Positions 40,302-52,400 of a stretch of DNA of 64,000 nucleotides are shown here, piece by piece. How positions within the stretch are numbered: position 1 is the first letter of the stretch; each line of letters opens with the position of its first letter. The notes below the pieces were generated by a model that made no database searches, was not told where the DNA came from, and was given only the letters and a program-made list of their open reading frames with translations. The DNA is from Phalacrocorax aristotelis (taxonomy: Eukaryota > Chordata > Aves > Suliformes > Phalacrocoracidae). Both the position numbers and the translations under genes were made by a program. Where the stretch lies: positions 12,224,501-12,288,500 of the forward strand of contig NC_134281.1 in assembly GCF_949628215.1 (NCBI RefSeq). The letters are read 5' to 3'.

Positions 40302-43183
40302 CTATGAAGAAGGAAAGAAAAATTTACATTTACAAAAGCATAGTTTACAAAACATATCTGCTTAGCATATGGTCAAATTAAATCATAACAAAACACCAGA
40401 AACAACTCCAACAAATATAATCTTAAACATACAACACTCCAGCATGCTGAAGAAATCAATACAACTAACACCACATCTTTGGATATCCTTTGTACTTGCA
40501 TAGCAATTCACCCAAAACTTTTTAGATCTTGTTTCAAAAAGCAGTCAGCAATAAACTACTTCAACGATATAACATGGTTTAGTTTTAAAAGTTTTCCATG
40601 AGGATAAACTGAAGTCCTTACTTTATAAATCTCTTCATAGGTTTCTTCATCAATCTCTATTGTAGTTACAGTTTCTTCCACATCACCCAAAATCATATTT
40701 AAGTGCTGATCATATGCCTGTAAGAATGAAGTTAGTTATTACTTCTTCCAAAATTCAAACACAAGTTCATTAAAATGACAATTATAACAAGACTTTCAGA
40801 CAAAATTAACTTAGCCTGATTTTGATGAAAATGGGCCGCTATGTCAAAACACAGTACTAATAGTTTTAGTCATAATTTCAAACATAAATGCCAGCCAACA
40901 AGACAGTACTCTGCAGCATTAAAAAAAAGTAACACATTTATATTCACTGAAACACTCCCAGGAAATAGCTCTGAAGCTTTCAGTGAGAACACACACAAGA
41001 ACTCAGAGACAGACACACTTCATTAACACTAAACCAGCTACACATTCTCTGCTGCCATTCCAGCCTCCTGGAATTGATTGCCTGGGGCCAACTTAAATTA
41101 TGTGAAAGCTGTAATTCATACAATGCTACAAAAACTTACAATAAGCACATGTTCCAAACACTTCAAAAAAGCATGTTGCAAACTACACATGTGCTTCATG
41201 GATTTCTCCTCATCTTTGTGTTCCCAAAGGAGTCGAGGCCCAGTTAACACATGGGGCAGCTAGACCTCTTCCCCAACACAGCACAGTACTTGGGAAGGAT
41301 GACTGACTGAATAGAAAGCAAAAATCCGTCTCGTCAAGAGACATATTGGTCTCAGAAGAAAGCACTTAGACAAATGAGATTTGCAGAGATTCCAGCTGAG
41401 GTCACATCCCATCATACCCTCATAAAATGTGCCTTAAGAGGTACTTGTTTGATAATGATAATCTCATTCTTAATTCAGTCTTAGAGATGTCAGGGTACTT
41501 CACAAGAGGAGGCCTCCAGCATTATTGCTTATTTCACAGACACAGAAGCCAAAAGCTTCAGTAGACTGAATTGCTTGGTATCGCTCAGGAGACAAGAAAA
41601 ACAAATCCCTTGAATCTCTAGAGAAGCATTTAGTAGCAGAATATTGAACAACTCAGATTTTGCCACCAATCACATTACTTTTGTTAAAACATTCAGCCCT
41701 TGTTACTAAGATGATCTTTAACCTACCTCCTCTCACCACTTCGGCACTTTTAACCATGAGATAAAATTACTTGCACTTTTAAACTAATATTTTTAAACAA
41801 TCAATGGAAGAATCATAGAATCATTTGGGTTGGAAGGGACCTTTAAAGGTCACCTAGTCCAAACTCCTGCAGTGAGCAGGGACATCTTCAGCTAGATCAG
41901 GTTGCTCAGAGCCCCGTCCAACCTGACCTTGAATGTTTCCAGCGATGGAGCACCTGTGTACTAGACTGTTGTACATAAAGGCTGCCCAGTGCTTAGCTGA
42001 ATAAGCATGGTAGTGTTCTGAAAGTTTTACTTACATGTAGTCTGCCTCTAAGCTCTCTGTCATTCCTCATTTTGACATAGATTCGCTCATCTAGACTGAG
42101 TCTGATGAGATCAAGTGGCTCTTCTACAGTATTTGTTGTCTGTTGCTAAAAAAATAAGATTAAAAAAGTTATTTGTACAGAAGAAGCCCGTGAACTTTTC
42201 CATTCCTCTGTGTTTGTAAGACACAGAAAACAAACAGGTAAGAACATATTCAAATATTCCAAATCATTCCTTCACATCCTGTTAAACCTGAGGGCAGCTG
42301 ATATTGCCTCTCTATGGATATACACAGGCCTGAGCAAAACGAGTTAAAAGGCTTCAGTTTAGTTTGCAGCAAGTCATGCCTCACACATACTGCTGTACAG
42401 ACTCTCTTCCTTATCAGCAACCACTGTCCATACAGCAGCAGAAAGCCCAATCAGCACAAACCAGCCAGCTCAGGGACCAGCACCACACCTGTGCCATCAC
42501 ATGGCACAGGCTAGAGAAGCCAGACACACTGCCAGCACCCGTCAGCCCGCTGGGCACGGCGCTGCCCCTCCTGCCCCAAGCACACACCTCTCCTCAAGGG
42601 CTAGCTCAGCAGCACAGCAGTCCAGCCGGGCCTCGGGGCAGGTTCGAGACCTGCACGCACACCGGGCTGAGGTCTCTTTTTTGGGATAAGGGCTTACTCT
42701 CAGGATCACAGCTAAGACGTGGGAACATTTTTGTGCATATCCCGCGGCTTGCTACCTACTTCTTTCTCAGTGAGGCAGAACCAAGGGTACTTCCCTCCGT
42801 TGCTTTCCCCCGCTTCTCTCCTGCGGAGGTTCCTAGGGGAAGCGGGCCTGAAGCGAGCCTCGCCCGCGCCCTGACAACGCCGGCGGCAGCACAAGGACCG
42901 AGGCCGTGCGGTACCTTCACCTCACGCAGAGAGCGCTCCCGCCCGGGGGCTGCGCCTCTGAAGGCTACCCGAGTGGGGGCTCTGCCGGGAGGCACGCCCA
43001 GCGCCGCCTGGGCGGCCGAAAGCCTGCCTCCATCTTAAGCCTCTCCAGCCGCGGAAGCTCCCCGAGGCCCGCACAAGGAAGGCGGCGGGAGCGCGGGCCC
43101 AGCCGCCGCGGGGAAGGCCCCGCCGCTGCCTCCCGCCCTGAGGGAAGCAAGGAGCTGCTCACCTGGTCTACCTCATCCGCCAT
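40221..43183 (-). CDS. LSM3: LSM3, U6 snRNA-associated Sm-like protein (complete, 4 coding exons)
   Basis: LSM3 is a subunit of two seven-membered rings. Nuclear LSM2-8 binds the U-rich 3' end of U6 snRNA for splicing, and cytoplasmic LSM1-7 binds deadenylated mRNA for decapping. The coding segments in transcript order are 43,183-43,163, 42,145-42,035, 40,717-40,622 and 40,301-40,221. They join in frame, all in phase 0, to 309 nt, or 102 residues, which equals the human length. As I recall the human protein, the sequence is almost identical, with MADEVDQ at the start and PPLRVG at the end. The Sm fold spans roughly residues 18-97, and the Sm2 end carries the typical RGDGVV stretch. All introns are GT-AG. 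The start codon sits 134 bp from the XPC start on the opposite strand. A CR1 fragment lies in intron 1. No breaks were seen. Confidence 0.97.
40622..40717 (-). CDS. LSM3: LSM3 coding exon 3
   Basis: Residues 45-76, AYDQHLNM to EEIYK. It covers the end of Sm1 and the acidic loop. The CAG acceptor and GTAAGG donor are both clear. The length of 96 nt keeps phase 0. Confidence 0.97.
41811..41958 (-). mobile_element. CR1 LINE 3'-end fragment in LSM3 intron 1
   Basis: Read on the plus strand it begins with the AATCATAGAATCAT terminal unit and continues through GGTTGGAAGGGACC, then the stretches that in CR1 read as 'clinical' diagnostic words: the shared CAGGGACATCTTCA block and the CCAACCTGACCTTGAATG block. 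This is the reverse complement of the 3' end of avian CR1, so the element points to the minus strand, the same direction as LSM3. About 150 bp survive, 5'-truncated as usual for CR1. The right-hand border is approximate. Confidence 0.9.
42035..42145 (-). CDS. LSM3: LSM3 coding exon 2
   Basis: Residues 8-44, [10 protein letters not shown] to RGRLH. It carries the N-terminal helix and most of the Sm1 motif. The TTTTTAG acceptor and GTAAGT donor are strong. The length of 111 nt keeps phase 0. Confidence 0.97.
43163..43183 (-). CDS. LSM3: LSM3 coding exon 1
   Basis: Encodes only MADEVDQ, followed by a GTGAGC donor. The short first coding exon has the same boundary as I recall for mammalian LSM3. 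The ATG is embedded in an AAGATGGCGG sequence. Confidence 0.95.
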
Positions 43184-43186
43184 CTT
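43177..43186 (-). promoter_or_regulatory. YY1-type site over the LSM3 start codon
   Basis: The minus strand reads AAGATGGCGG, the YY1 consensus often found at or just after the start codon of housekeeping genes. The ATG inside the motif is the LSM3 initiation codon. Binding is inferred from the motif. Confidence 0.6.
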
Positions 43187-43317
43187 TCAAACCGCTTCCC
43201 GCGTTCTCCCGCGAGACTTTATGGCCCTTCCCCTCCGACGGGGGCGGGGCGGGGGTCGGCGGGGAGCGCGTCGGGGACGCGTGTGGGACGCGTCCTGCCC
43301 GCTGCCCGGGGACCACC
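43184..43317. promoter_or_regulatory. Divergent LSM3/XPC core promoter
   Basis: The whole space between the two start codons is 134 bp, so both 5' UTRs and the initiation sites must lie within or very near it. Visible motifs are an E2F-like TTCCCGCG at 43,196-43,203, a GC box (Sp1-type GGGGCGGGGC) at 43,241-43,250, and a CGCGAGA element near 43,210. No TATA box was seen. Motif calls are by eye. Confidence 0.75.
43240..43264 (+). promoter_or_regulatory. G-quadruplex-type motif with GC box in shared promoter
   Basis: The plus strand has G runs of 5, 4, 5 and 4, separated by loops of 1, 1 and 5 bases, overlapping the Sp1-type GC box. It would lie in the XPC 5' UTR or immediately upstream of it. 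Confidence 0.5.
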
Positions 43318-43423
43318 ATGGCCCGGAAGCGCAAAGCATCGTCCCGGCCGGCGGCTGCCAGCAAGAGACGCTCCAGGGGTCCGGGGGCCCCTCGGGACGA
43401 GCCCGAGCTGGAGCCGGAGGATG
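43318..43423 (+). CDS. XPC: XPC coding exon 1
   Basis: Residues 1-35, starting MARKRK, basic then acidic. The start is chosen by its CACCATGG context and by the MARKR start shared with mammals. The donor is GTGAGG and one base of the next codon is carried over. Confidence 0.95.
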
Positions 43424-46400
43424 GTGAGGGAGGCCTGGCTGGGCTGGGCCGGGCCGGGCCGGGAGCTGCGCCATCGCCGCGACCTGGGGCCTCTCCCGGC
43501 CCTTGGCGTTGCGGGGCAGCGTCAGCTCGCTCTTAGCGAGGCGCCGCACCTGGGCAGCCCCGTGAGGGAAGGGGCCGTTACCTGCGGCTGGAGGCGCGGG
43601 TGGCTGTCCCGCACAGCGCCAGGGGGCGGGGCGATGCACGCTGAAACCGCGCTCTGGAAGCACTGGCAAAGGCTGAGAGGCACGGAGCGACCCGCTGAGG
43701 GCCTGTCTGCCCTCGGCCGCGGCGGGGCTGCGGACCCGGGTCCCCAGGAGGTGCCCTGGGAAAAGTCCTCCAGAGCAGCTTCACAAAGCAATAATTTCTC
43801 GTGAGTGGCAAGTGCGATGCTTGTTTTTCAGCTGACCCCATTGGTAGGACTGTAGGAATCTTTATGTACTTCTTGTGCATTACATTATTATATTTTCCTT
43901 AAACAGGTCTCGTTCAATTCTTACCTATTTATTCAGAAACAGTGGCATGCTTGTCATTGTGAGTGCTCAATTTCTTCTGTAGCTGGCTCTGATGAAGTGC
44001 TAGAGGTATTGTTTCTGATTGCCATGGAGATAATACTTCATCCTTTAACATATCTTCCTTTCTTCTGTACCGTGCAGATGATTTTGAAGAGGAAAAGCCC
44101 AGTATAAAGAAGAATGACTCAAAAGCTGTGACTAGGAAGAGGGAAAAAGATTGTGAGACTGAATTTTCCAACTCGGCAAATAAGCATTCGGAACAAAAAG
44201 GGGCAAAATCGCTAATAAAGGCAAATAAAAAAACCACTGGAAGTAAGGAGAAGTGTAACAAAGAGAAAATTTTCAGGTAAGTCTACTTTTTTGAGCTCTC
44301 TTTTCATGGTTACATGTTATTTTTTAGAGCCCAGTGCTTTGTATGTGCATATGAACAGTTTAGTACAATTTAGTACATTTGTGTCACACAGCTGGACAGA
44401 AGTACTATCTTATTCATTGCGGAGTCAGTCCTGAGGAAGATAGTCTGTATGGGAAGCAAATATGTGAGCCTTTTCAAATTCAGTGGTTTATACATAAATC
44501 TTTATTTCATTTGTTCTAGTTTTTACATGGGACTAGGGAGGCTTTATGGAATCTAGCACAAGTAGAAAAGTTGGCCTGAGATTTGGATTTAAAAGGATGA
44601 GCAGAAATCTTTAAACATATCATTCCCTTGTGTTTTTTAGAATCCAGATATAATATCAGCATGGTCTGCCCATGGAGATGGCTATAGCAAATGAATTAAT
44701 AAAAAAAGAAATTAAACCGTTTGGTCCCTTTTCACTGGCCAGCCAGAGCCTTGGCTATTAGTGCAGTGAAACAGAAACAGTTTCAGTACACTTTGAAGGT
44801 TCAGTAAGAACAAATGATTCAGTGAACCAGTTCTCGAAGGACTGATTTGTACAAGCTGTTTTAAAAGATGGGGCCTTTTGTAGGTTCAGGCATCTTGCTT
44901 CCTAAGCGTCCTTGCAGAACCAGGACCAAAGTTTGCACTGAAAAAGTGTTTCTCCATTGAGCCCATGGTTATTTATGGCGAAGGCGGTTTGCTTTACAGA
45001 GAAGGTATCTGTGGTTTAACTGTCAAATACTCAATCTGTTGTTACTGATGCAGAGGTCACGCTACATTTATTTCCGTTTTTTTTAGTGTGCTCTTCCTAT
45101 ATTTTTCTTAAATAAACAAGCAGCTACGCTTCCTGATGCTAAAGCTGTTTTGATAATTTTAACAGTGACTTGCTGAAGCCCCCTCAGGAGGAGATGAAGT
45201 TGAAGAGAGAATCTCCTGTTAAAAAAGAGGTGGATGAAGACAATACTGAAAATGATGAGGATGAAAGTGAAGATGAATGGGAGGAAGTAGAAGGTAGCAA
45301 TCGCATGTGTATTCATTTTAAAGAGTAAATATACACAATTTTTCTTTTTGTAATTTGATTTTTGAACCATTTCGTATTTGGATTCAGGTAGATGCATGTA
45401 CTCTGTACACCTAAAGAATGTTCCATATGCATATCTGTATCTTTAAAAGCTCATATCTCACAATGCTTTTAGAAAGGTTCCAAAGTAGAAAAAACCCAGA
45501 CAATTACTGAGCTGATGGTTTGAATTTGACTATTTGTTGGCTTACATTAAAATTATGCTGCCATGCGCAAAGCACTTTCTTAGCTGTTTGCGCTGTCTAA
45601 TATTGAGCAGCTAAGAATGAGTCAGTTTGAAGATTCAAAACTGCGGCTCCCTAGTAGAGTGGAGATAAAACCAAGTGAACTGTTCGATTAGGTGGCCATC
45701 AACAAACTGTGATAAGAATCATGATGATCGTAATCTTCATATTTTGCTGCTACAGATCTATACCTTCTGAAGTGAACAGTTGTCACGTTTTTTCTTTGCT
45801 ATTCTACAAGTACTCTTCAAGTCACATCTGCTTCATTCACCTTTCCCCTGACTGAGTTTGCCTGTGGCAGTCACATGCTGTTAGACTGTGTTGAGCTGAT
45901 TGCTCAGCAGCAGGTGGCTGGCATCCCACAGTTATTTGAAATAAGTGAGGGAACACAGTGTTATGGAAGATCCAGGAACTGGTAATTACTGGGGGTGTTC
46001 TGTCTGTAGGTTGTTTGAACTCCTGAGAGGAATAGGTAGGTTCTTATCCCGTTGTCAGACCTCCCTGGGGCATCTATTCCATGTTAACTTATCATTTAGT
46101 AATATTTTATTTTTCCAGAACTCCAGGAACCTGCCACAGATAAGTTAGAAGAAGCTGCAGTTCTTCCGGCAGCGGTGCTGCCACGCAACCCTGTCGAGAT
46201 AGAGATTGAAACTCCAGAGCAGGCGAAGAAGAGACAGAGGAGGTAAGAACAGGGAAGGCAGTGGAGAGCTGTTAAAGGATGAAGTTAAAAATACGCTGTC
46301 TTTACTGTCACTGACTTGCTCTGTTCTGGGTGGAAATCCCGGCTTTGCGCAAACTGTTGAGTTGGAATGATGCAAGGTCATGGGATGGAGAACAGTTTAC

Positions 46401-49400
46401 ACACTGACAGTTCTACCAAAAATCTTCAGTGGAAGTTGGTGGGAATGGAGGTTTTTCAGCTTCCTTGAAAATCAAGCATGTAATTTCATTGTGCTTTAAT
46501 GTCTACATTTCCAAATGATGGACAGTCATAGCTTTCTTCACGGAGAGCTGCGGGTGAATGGCATTGTTGTACAGCAGGTGCCTTAACAGCTCAGGTGGAA
46601 GCCTCTGTGTGCTCATGCCTGAGGTATGAATAGGTGGGTGAAATTAATGTCCTTGGAGCTGGGAGCATTATACCAAGGAAGGCTTTCTTTGTGTGGCACC
46701 TGGAGGCTTGATGATCTCTCATGCTCTTACAGGGTGGGCACTGTCCCAGGCAAGCCCTTCATAACAAAGCAATCAGAATATCTGTTGCCTCTGAGTTAAA
46801 AGACTTCATCAATGAACAGAAAACCATTTTTCCAGGGTTCTGAATGCAATGCTAGCAGTAACCTAAAAGTCAAACAATTCAGACAGTGGATTATAAGTTT
46901 AGTATGGAGCTGGCCAAAGCTGTCTGGTAGCACATAAAGTTAGGTGGAATTTAGGTCACCTGAATACACCCAAGCTCTCAGTAGTCGGGCATGTGGAGTT
47001 CACAGCTTATGTCATATGCAGCCTGTATGTCTATTCACATATCCAGCAACTAAACTTTTGTTAAGTGTGCACAGAAGATTCTCTGGGATGGTTTCTCTTT
47101 GTGAACTGATCCAGATCAGGAATCTAGAAAGGCAGGTCCATAGAAAACCCGAAACATTCTTTTCTGTTGTAATCTTATGTAGAGAAAAAAGGAAAGCCGA
47201 GTTTGAGATGTATCTTCGGAGAATGATGAAACGTTTCAGCAAGGAGGTTCGTGAGGACACACATAAGGTATTGGTCACAGAGAAACCTGACATAGAAAAA
47301 ACCGAGTGTAAAGAGGCCTGAACTTATTTGTAATGAAGAAGAAACTAATTTTGGTCAAGTAATTGGGGGACATGGCTAGAAGTGAAAAAATAAAAAAGCT
47401 GTAGTCCTGACAAATGCTCATTAGGCTTCTGCTAAACTGTAACTTAGAAACATCAGTGACTGCCTTAGTAAAATTCTAAATCAAAGCAGGTGTGAGCAGG
47501 GTGTGTATTTCTCCATTGAGTATGTATCTGCTCATTCTGTCGGGGTTAAAGTCTCAGTCATGTAGAGGAAGAGATACTGATAGAGGCTTCAGGGTTGTAC
47601 TGTCTTCTGATGATGATCTGAAGGCAGCCCTGTGTCCACCCTGTGTATACTTGGGAGGCTTTATTGTTGCCTGTCTCTGTTAAAAGGAGCCGTAAAGATT
47701 TCCTTTTCTATACCATGGACAATAGTTCCGACAAAGAAAATCTCTTGTGAACTCACTATAGAAACTTTTTCTCTCAGGTTCATCTCTTGTGTTTATTAGC
47801 AAGTGGTTTCTATAGGAACAGGATTTGCAACCAGCCAGATCTTCATGCCATTGGTCTATCCATCATCCCTACCCACTTCACAAAGGTGCCGGCAGGCCAA
47901 GTGGACCTCCTCTATCTTTCCAACTTGGTGAAATGGTAAAACTCTGTCTCCTAATCATGCTATCCCATAGAACGTATAACCAGGGATCAGGAAGAGGGGT
48001 AAATGTAATTAGCAATTTTCAGTGATTTTTCTGATTTTAAATACAAGGGTGAGAGTCTGTCCTTTTTACAGACAGATGAACTATGAAGTTTAGGAATACA
48101 GCGACAAACACTAGACAGTAAGTGGGTGTCTCATATTTCAGGTTTGTTGGAACTTTCACTGTCAATGATGAGCTCTCCACTGAAAAAGGAGAGCCCCTTC
48201 AGTCGACCTTGGAGAGGCGCTTTGCCATCTATGCTGCACGAGATGACCAAGAGTTGGTTCATGTAAGTGACTGGGAAGTGCAGGGTTGGTTGCTCAGTTT
48301 GCATGCTAGATCAGTGCTGTAGTGCTATTGGGTCATACACAGTGGTGTCTGAGGGATGGGTTTGGAGAAAACAAATTGGTGACTTAGGCGATTCAGGTGT
48401 GCTTTTTTTATTGTTGTATTTTCACCTGAAGTCCTTCTGTAATGAAATTATTCAATTTGAACTGTGCCTTACTGGAGCCTTTAGTTCTGGTTGGCTTCAC
48501 TGCGCGCTCTGTGTTCTGCTGTGGATGGTTTTATGTATAGTGTATAGAGCTACTTGTTCCTAAGTGTGCTTTGGCTTCTTCATATTGCTTTAGCAGTGTA
48601 GAACAAAGAAAACCTGCTTAATAGGTTTCTTCTGAAATAATAATTTGAGAGAGGAAATTCTTGCGCTTACTTGCAGCCGGAGCAACTCTTTACAGATCTT
48701 TGAGTTAGAAGGTTGGTAGTTTGTTACTATGAGTCACCGTTGAAGGCCAAACGATTTGAGCTTTGCTTTAGAGCAGCCCGAGGCCAAGGCTTCAAAAGGA
48801 CTTCAACTCTGCAGTCATTTTGTGGTGGAATTGAATTAAGGGAAGTGGAGTCAGTTGCTTCAAGTTACATGGAGATTTTGGTAAAACAATCAAGGGATGG
48901 GGAAACACGGGAGATCAGATTGACAGGGGACATTTGAAAGAGCAGAAAGGAGCTGCTGCCTGGCAGGTGCATGGGTTGCAGCTCTGCCCAGTTACTGATA
49001 GAGTGGAACATTGCAGCTTCTCTGCTGCAAAGCAGGAAGCAGTTGTGGTGGCTTTGCAACCTTGCTGTGGAAATGCAGAGGTGTCACTTCCTGGGACAGG
49101 AGGAAAAGACAAAGCAAGCCTTGCTTAGGCAGCTTCAGCTGAGTCCCATGCAGGAAGGCAGTTGCCAGGTTGCAGCTATTTGCCACTCAGTTGTGACTGT
49201 AATGACATTCTCTGAATGGCTGGTGTTTCTGCTGGGTTCAGCTCATGGTGTGTGGTTGGCTTTGGCCACCTTTGGGAGGCAGGATTTAATGTCATCTTAT
49301 TCAGTTTTCCTCAAGAGTGAGAGACTGATAGGGTGGATGGGATTTGGGTGAATTGCTGTGTCTGCTGCAGCAGAATGGTTCATTTTGCCTCTTTAGGAAC

Positions 49401-52400
49401 TGGTTCCTCATCTGTGAGTTAGCAGCAGTACCTCTGTCACAGTAGTAAGATAAATAAGAGCCAGAGAAGACTGTGCAGTGCTTTAATACCATAGCAACGG
49501 GGCTACCTACACATCTGTGTCAGTGCATACAGCACTGGGTAAAGGGTAAGAATGAAAATCATTTGTGACAGAACCCAGATTGTAAAAGAGTTTCAAGAAA
49601 TTTTTATACACCTCGAAAAAAGGTTAAACATGCTTTATTTTTTCTTTTGCAGATATTTTTAATTATTCTGCGAGCACTGCAGCTGCTGTGTCGCCTTGTG
49701 GTGTCTTTTCAGCCTATTCCTCTCAAGGAGACAGGAGCAAAGGTAGATTTTGTTGCGTGTGTGGAATAAGGAATAGGTCACTGGTTTAGAGAGTAGGATT
49801 GAAAAAACTTTCCGGGTGTTGCAGCTTGAAGTGAATCCCTTACTGCCTGAACCAGGGTGAATGACAATGTTCTGTCCACAGTGCAGAGGATGAAAACACT
49901 TAATTTTTCAGTTTCTCCTTTAAATAAACCACACATTTTGTGTGTTTCAGCAAAGACTTCTTATGCTTCAGCAGTTTTAAATTTCTTTCAAACTTAGACA
50001 GCAAACACTTGCTGCTTGAGTACACTGCCTTCAGCCCGATGTTTTCAAGTCCCTAAGATGTGCAGATTCACCATGATGACCAACCTTTGGTCTTAATGCA
50101 CCTTGTGCTGATTTCAGTCTTTTTTCTTAACATATTCTTAGCCATGGTAATAAAAGTGACCTATCATCTTCCGTTGCAGGGAAAAAGCTCATCCAAGAGG
50201 CAGTCTTTCAGCAGTACATCTGAGGGGCAGGAGAGCTCTGCCACAACGCCCAAAGCTGCGGCAAAAAAATGCCCCTGCAGAAAAGCCAAACAGGATGAAA
50301 TGTCCTCAGAGACTGAAGAAAACAACAAGAAACCAAAGAAACGCAAAACTGCTCAGACGAAAAGGACATGCAAGTCAAAGTTGACTACAGGCAGCCAGGA
50401 ACGGAAGGAATCTAGTAATGAAGAGGGCAGTTTAGCAGAAAAAGATGTGCCAGTCAGGCCCAAGAATGATCGCCGGAGACGAGTAGCCTCCAAAGTGTGT
50501 TACAAAGAAGAGAGTGGAAGTGATGAGGGCAGTGTTTCGGACTTCAACGTTTCAGAGGAGGAGAGTGATCTCTCTGATGAGGACTTTGAAAGTGCCTTTA
50601 AAGGACAGAGGAGCTCACTGGGCTCCCAGAAGTCAAAGGTAACGGCTATAAAAAGCCCCAAAACTGAGACTTCAGAATCAAGGCTATCCAAAAATTCATG
50701 TGGAGCTGAGCCTAGGCCAGCAAACCATACAGCTCCAGCCTTGCCTCATGCACAGAGAAAGAGAAACAAAATAATTTCTAGTGAAGAAGATGATGGACAG
50801 CAGGAGATAAGGAAAGTGATGGGCACAGACCAGTGGCTGGAGGTTTTCCTTGAACGTGAGGACAAGTGGGTGTGTGTAGACTGTGTTCATGGCAATGTTG
50901 GCCAGCCCCAGCTGTGCTTCACATATGCCACAAAGCCGCTTTACTATGTTGTGGGATTTGACAATGATGGGAGTGTCAGGGATGTGACGCAAAGATACGA
51001 CCCAGTGTGGATGACCACAACAAGGAAGAGTCGTGTGGACCCGGAGTGGTGGGAAGACACATTGCAGCCATATAAAAGTCCCTGTGTGGAAAGAGACAAG
51101 AAGGAGGAAAATGAGGTAAATGGCAGTAGGTTATTCAAGACATTTAGTGCCAGGGATCCAGTCCTTGGATTCTCATTCAGGCAAAAATCATTGGGAATCT
51201 TTCCATGAAGAAGGAAGTTTATATTTGAGCTTGAATGTTCAGATTGAGCATGTTTTAAAGGGAATATACAGTTATAGATTAAAATAATATCAAATGGAGG
51301 CTGTTCAGGGAAATCTGATAGCATGGGCTGCCCAGTACTTTTGCTGGAAACTCATTAATGTGGTTTCTGTACAGTTTAACATTACCCTTCTCGGAGAAAG
51401 TCTTTAAAATACATAGATCTGGGTACACATCTAAGTACCTATTTCCAACAAGAATGCTTTGGTCTGGTGGCTCGTCTGATTAAGTTTCTGGTGTTTTTTT
51501 CCTTTGATCCATACTACAATCATTCTTATTTTATTACAAAGGGTAGTGCAAGACAGTTGTGAAATCACTCTTCTTTTTGTATATTCCTTCAGTTTCAAGT
51601 TAAGCTTCAAGATCAGCCTCTACCAACAGCAATTGGAGAGTACAAAAACCACCCTCTTTATGCACTGAAGAGGCACCTCTTGAAATACGAGGCGATCTAT
51701 CCTGAGTCAGCTGCTGTCCTAGGGTACTGCAGGGGAGAGGCTGTCTACTCCAGGTGAGTGGTGCACATGTTGTCATGTGCGACTGTGATCTTTGTAACAA
51801 ATTCAAGAGCTAATTTGTGTGAAGACCACGATGGTATCAGCAGTAGTCTCAGGCCACATGCATAGACAGGGTGAGACATTCAGCTGCTCAGGCAGCATTT
51901 GCATATCACTTAGATACAGCTTTTTTACAATTCCTAACATGTGAATAACAGTTTGGAAATCTCTTATGGAGAGACTTCGAAACTCTTATGGTGCTTCCTT
52001 CTGTCCTCTCTAGAGACTGCGTACACACGCTGCACTCCAAGGACACTTGGCTGAAGCAGGCTCGAGTGGTGAGGATTGGAGAAGTGCCTTACAAGGTAAG
52101 AGGGTTTGAATTCCTCCTGTGCAACACATCTGCCCTCTGAAGTTCAAGCTCAGCTGTGTTTTGGTCTTAGCCTTCTCTCTGTCAGCAGATATAGATTTCT
52201 CACTTACTTGCATGGTTTGTGGTAGCTGCATTGTGAGTCTGTCCACCTACTGTGCCTATAGTTTCTATGGACTACCTAAAGCCCAGCTATATCTTCTTCC
52301 CACCCCAAGGGTATTTAGTAGAACTGCACCATTTTCACCTTTAAAGGCATCATTGTGTTCTATATGGACTGCAGGATCTGGCTCCCTGTTGCATACACAT

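Larger units (their letters stand above)
42480..43780. promoter_or_regulatory. CpG-island promoter region shared by LSM3 and XPC
   Basis: The base composition shifts sharply from the AT-rich flanks to GC-rich, CpG-dense sequence that covers the first exons of both genes. The edges are judged by eye. This is typical of a housekeeping CpG-island promoter. Long open frames on both strands here reflect the lack of A/T-rich stop codons and are not genes. Confidence 0.8.

Noticed and set aside
42364..43038. A 224-codon plus-strand open frame in the CpG-rich region.
   Set aside because: It lies antisense to LSM3 intron 1, its translation is Pro/Ala/Arg-rich with no domain, and GC-rich sequence lacks stop codons by chance.
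42906..43804. Several overlapping 90-173-codon frames on both strands around the XPC and LSM3 first exons.
   Set aside because: They are frame shadows of the CpG island. Only the short MADEVDQ and MARKRK exons have the right splice donors and family similarity.
50060..50179. An open frame with an upstream ATG ahead of XPC exon 9.
   Set aside because: It is intron sequence that happens to stay open; the TTGCAG acceptor at 50,179 and the phase from exon 8 set the exon start.
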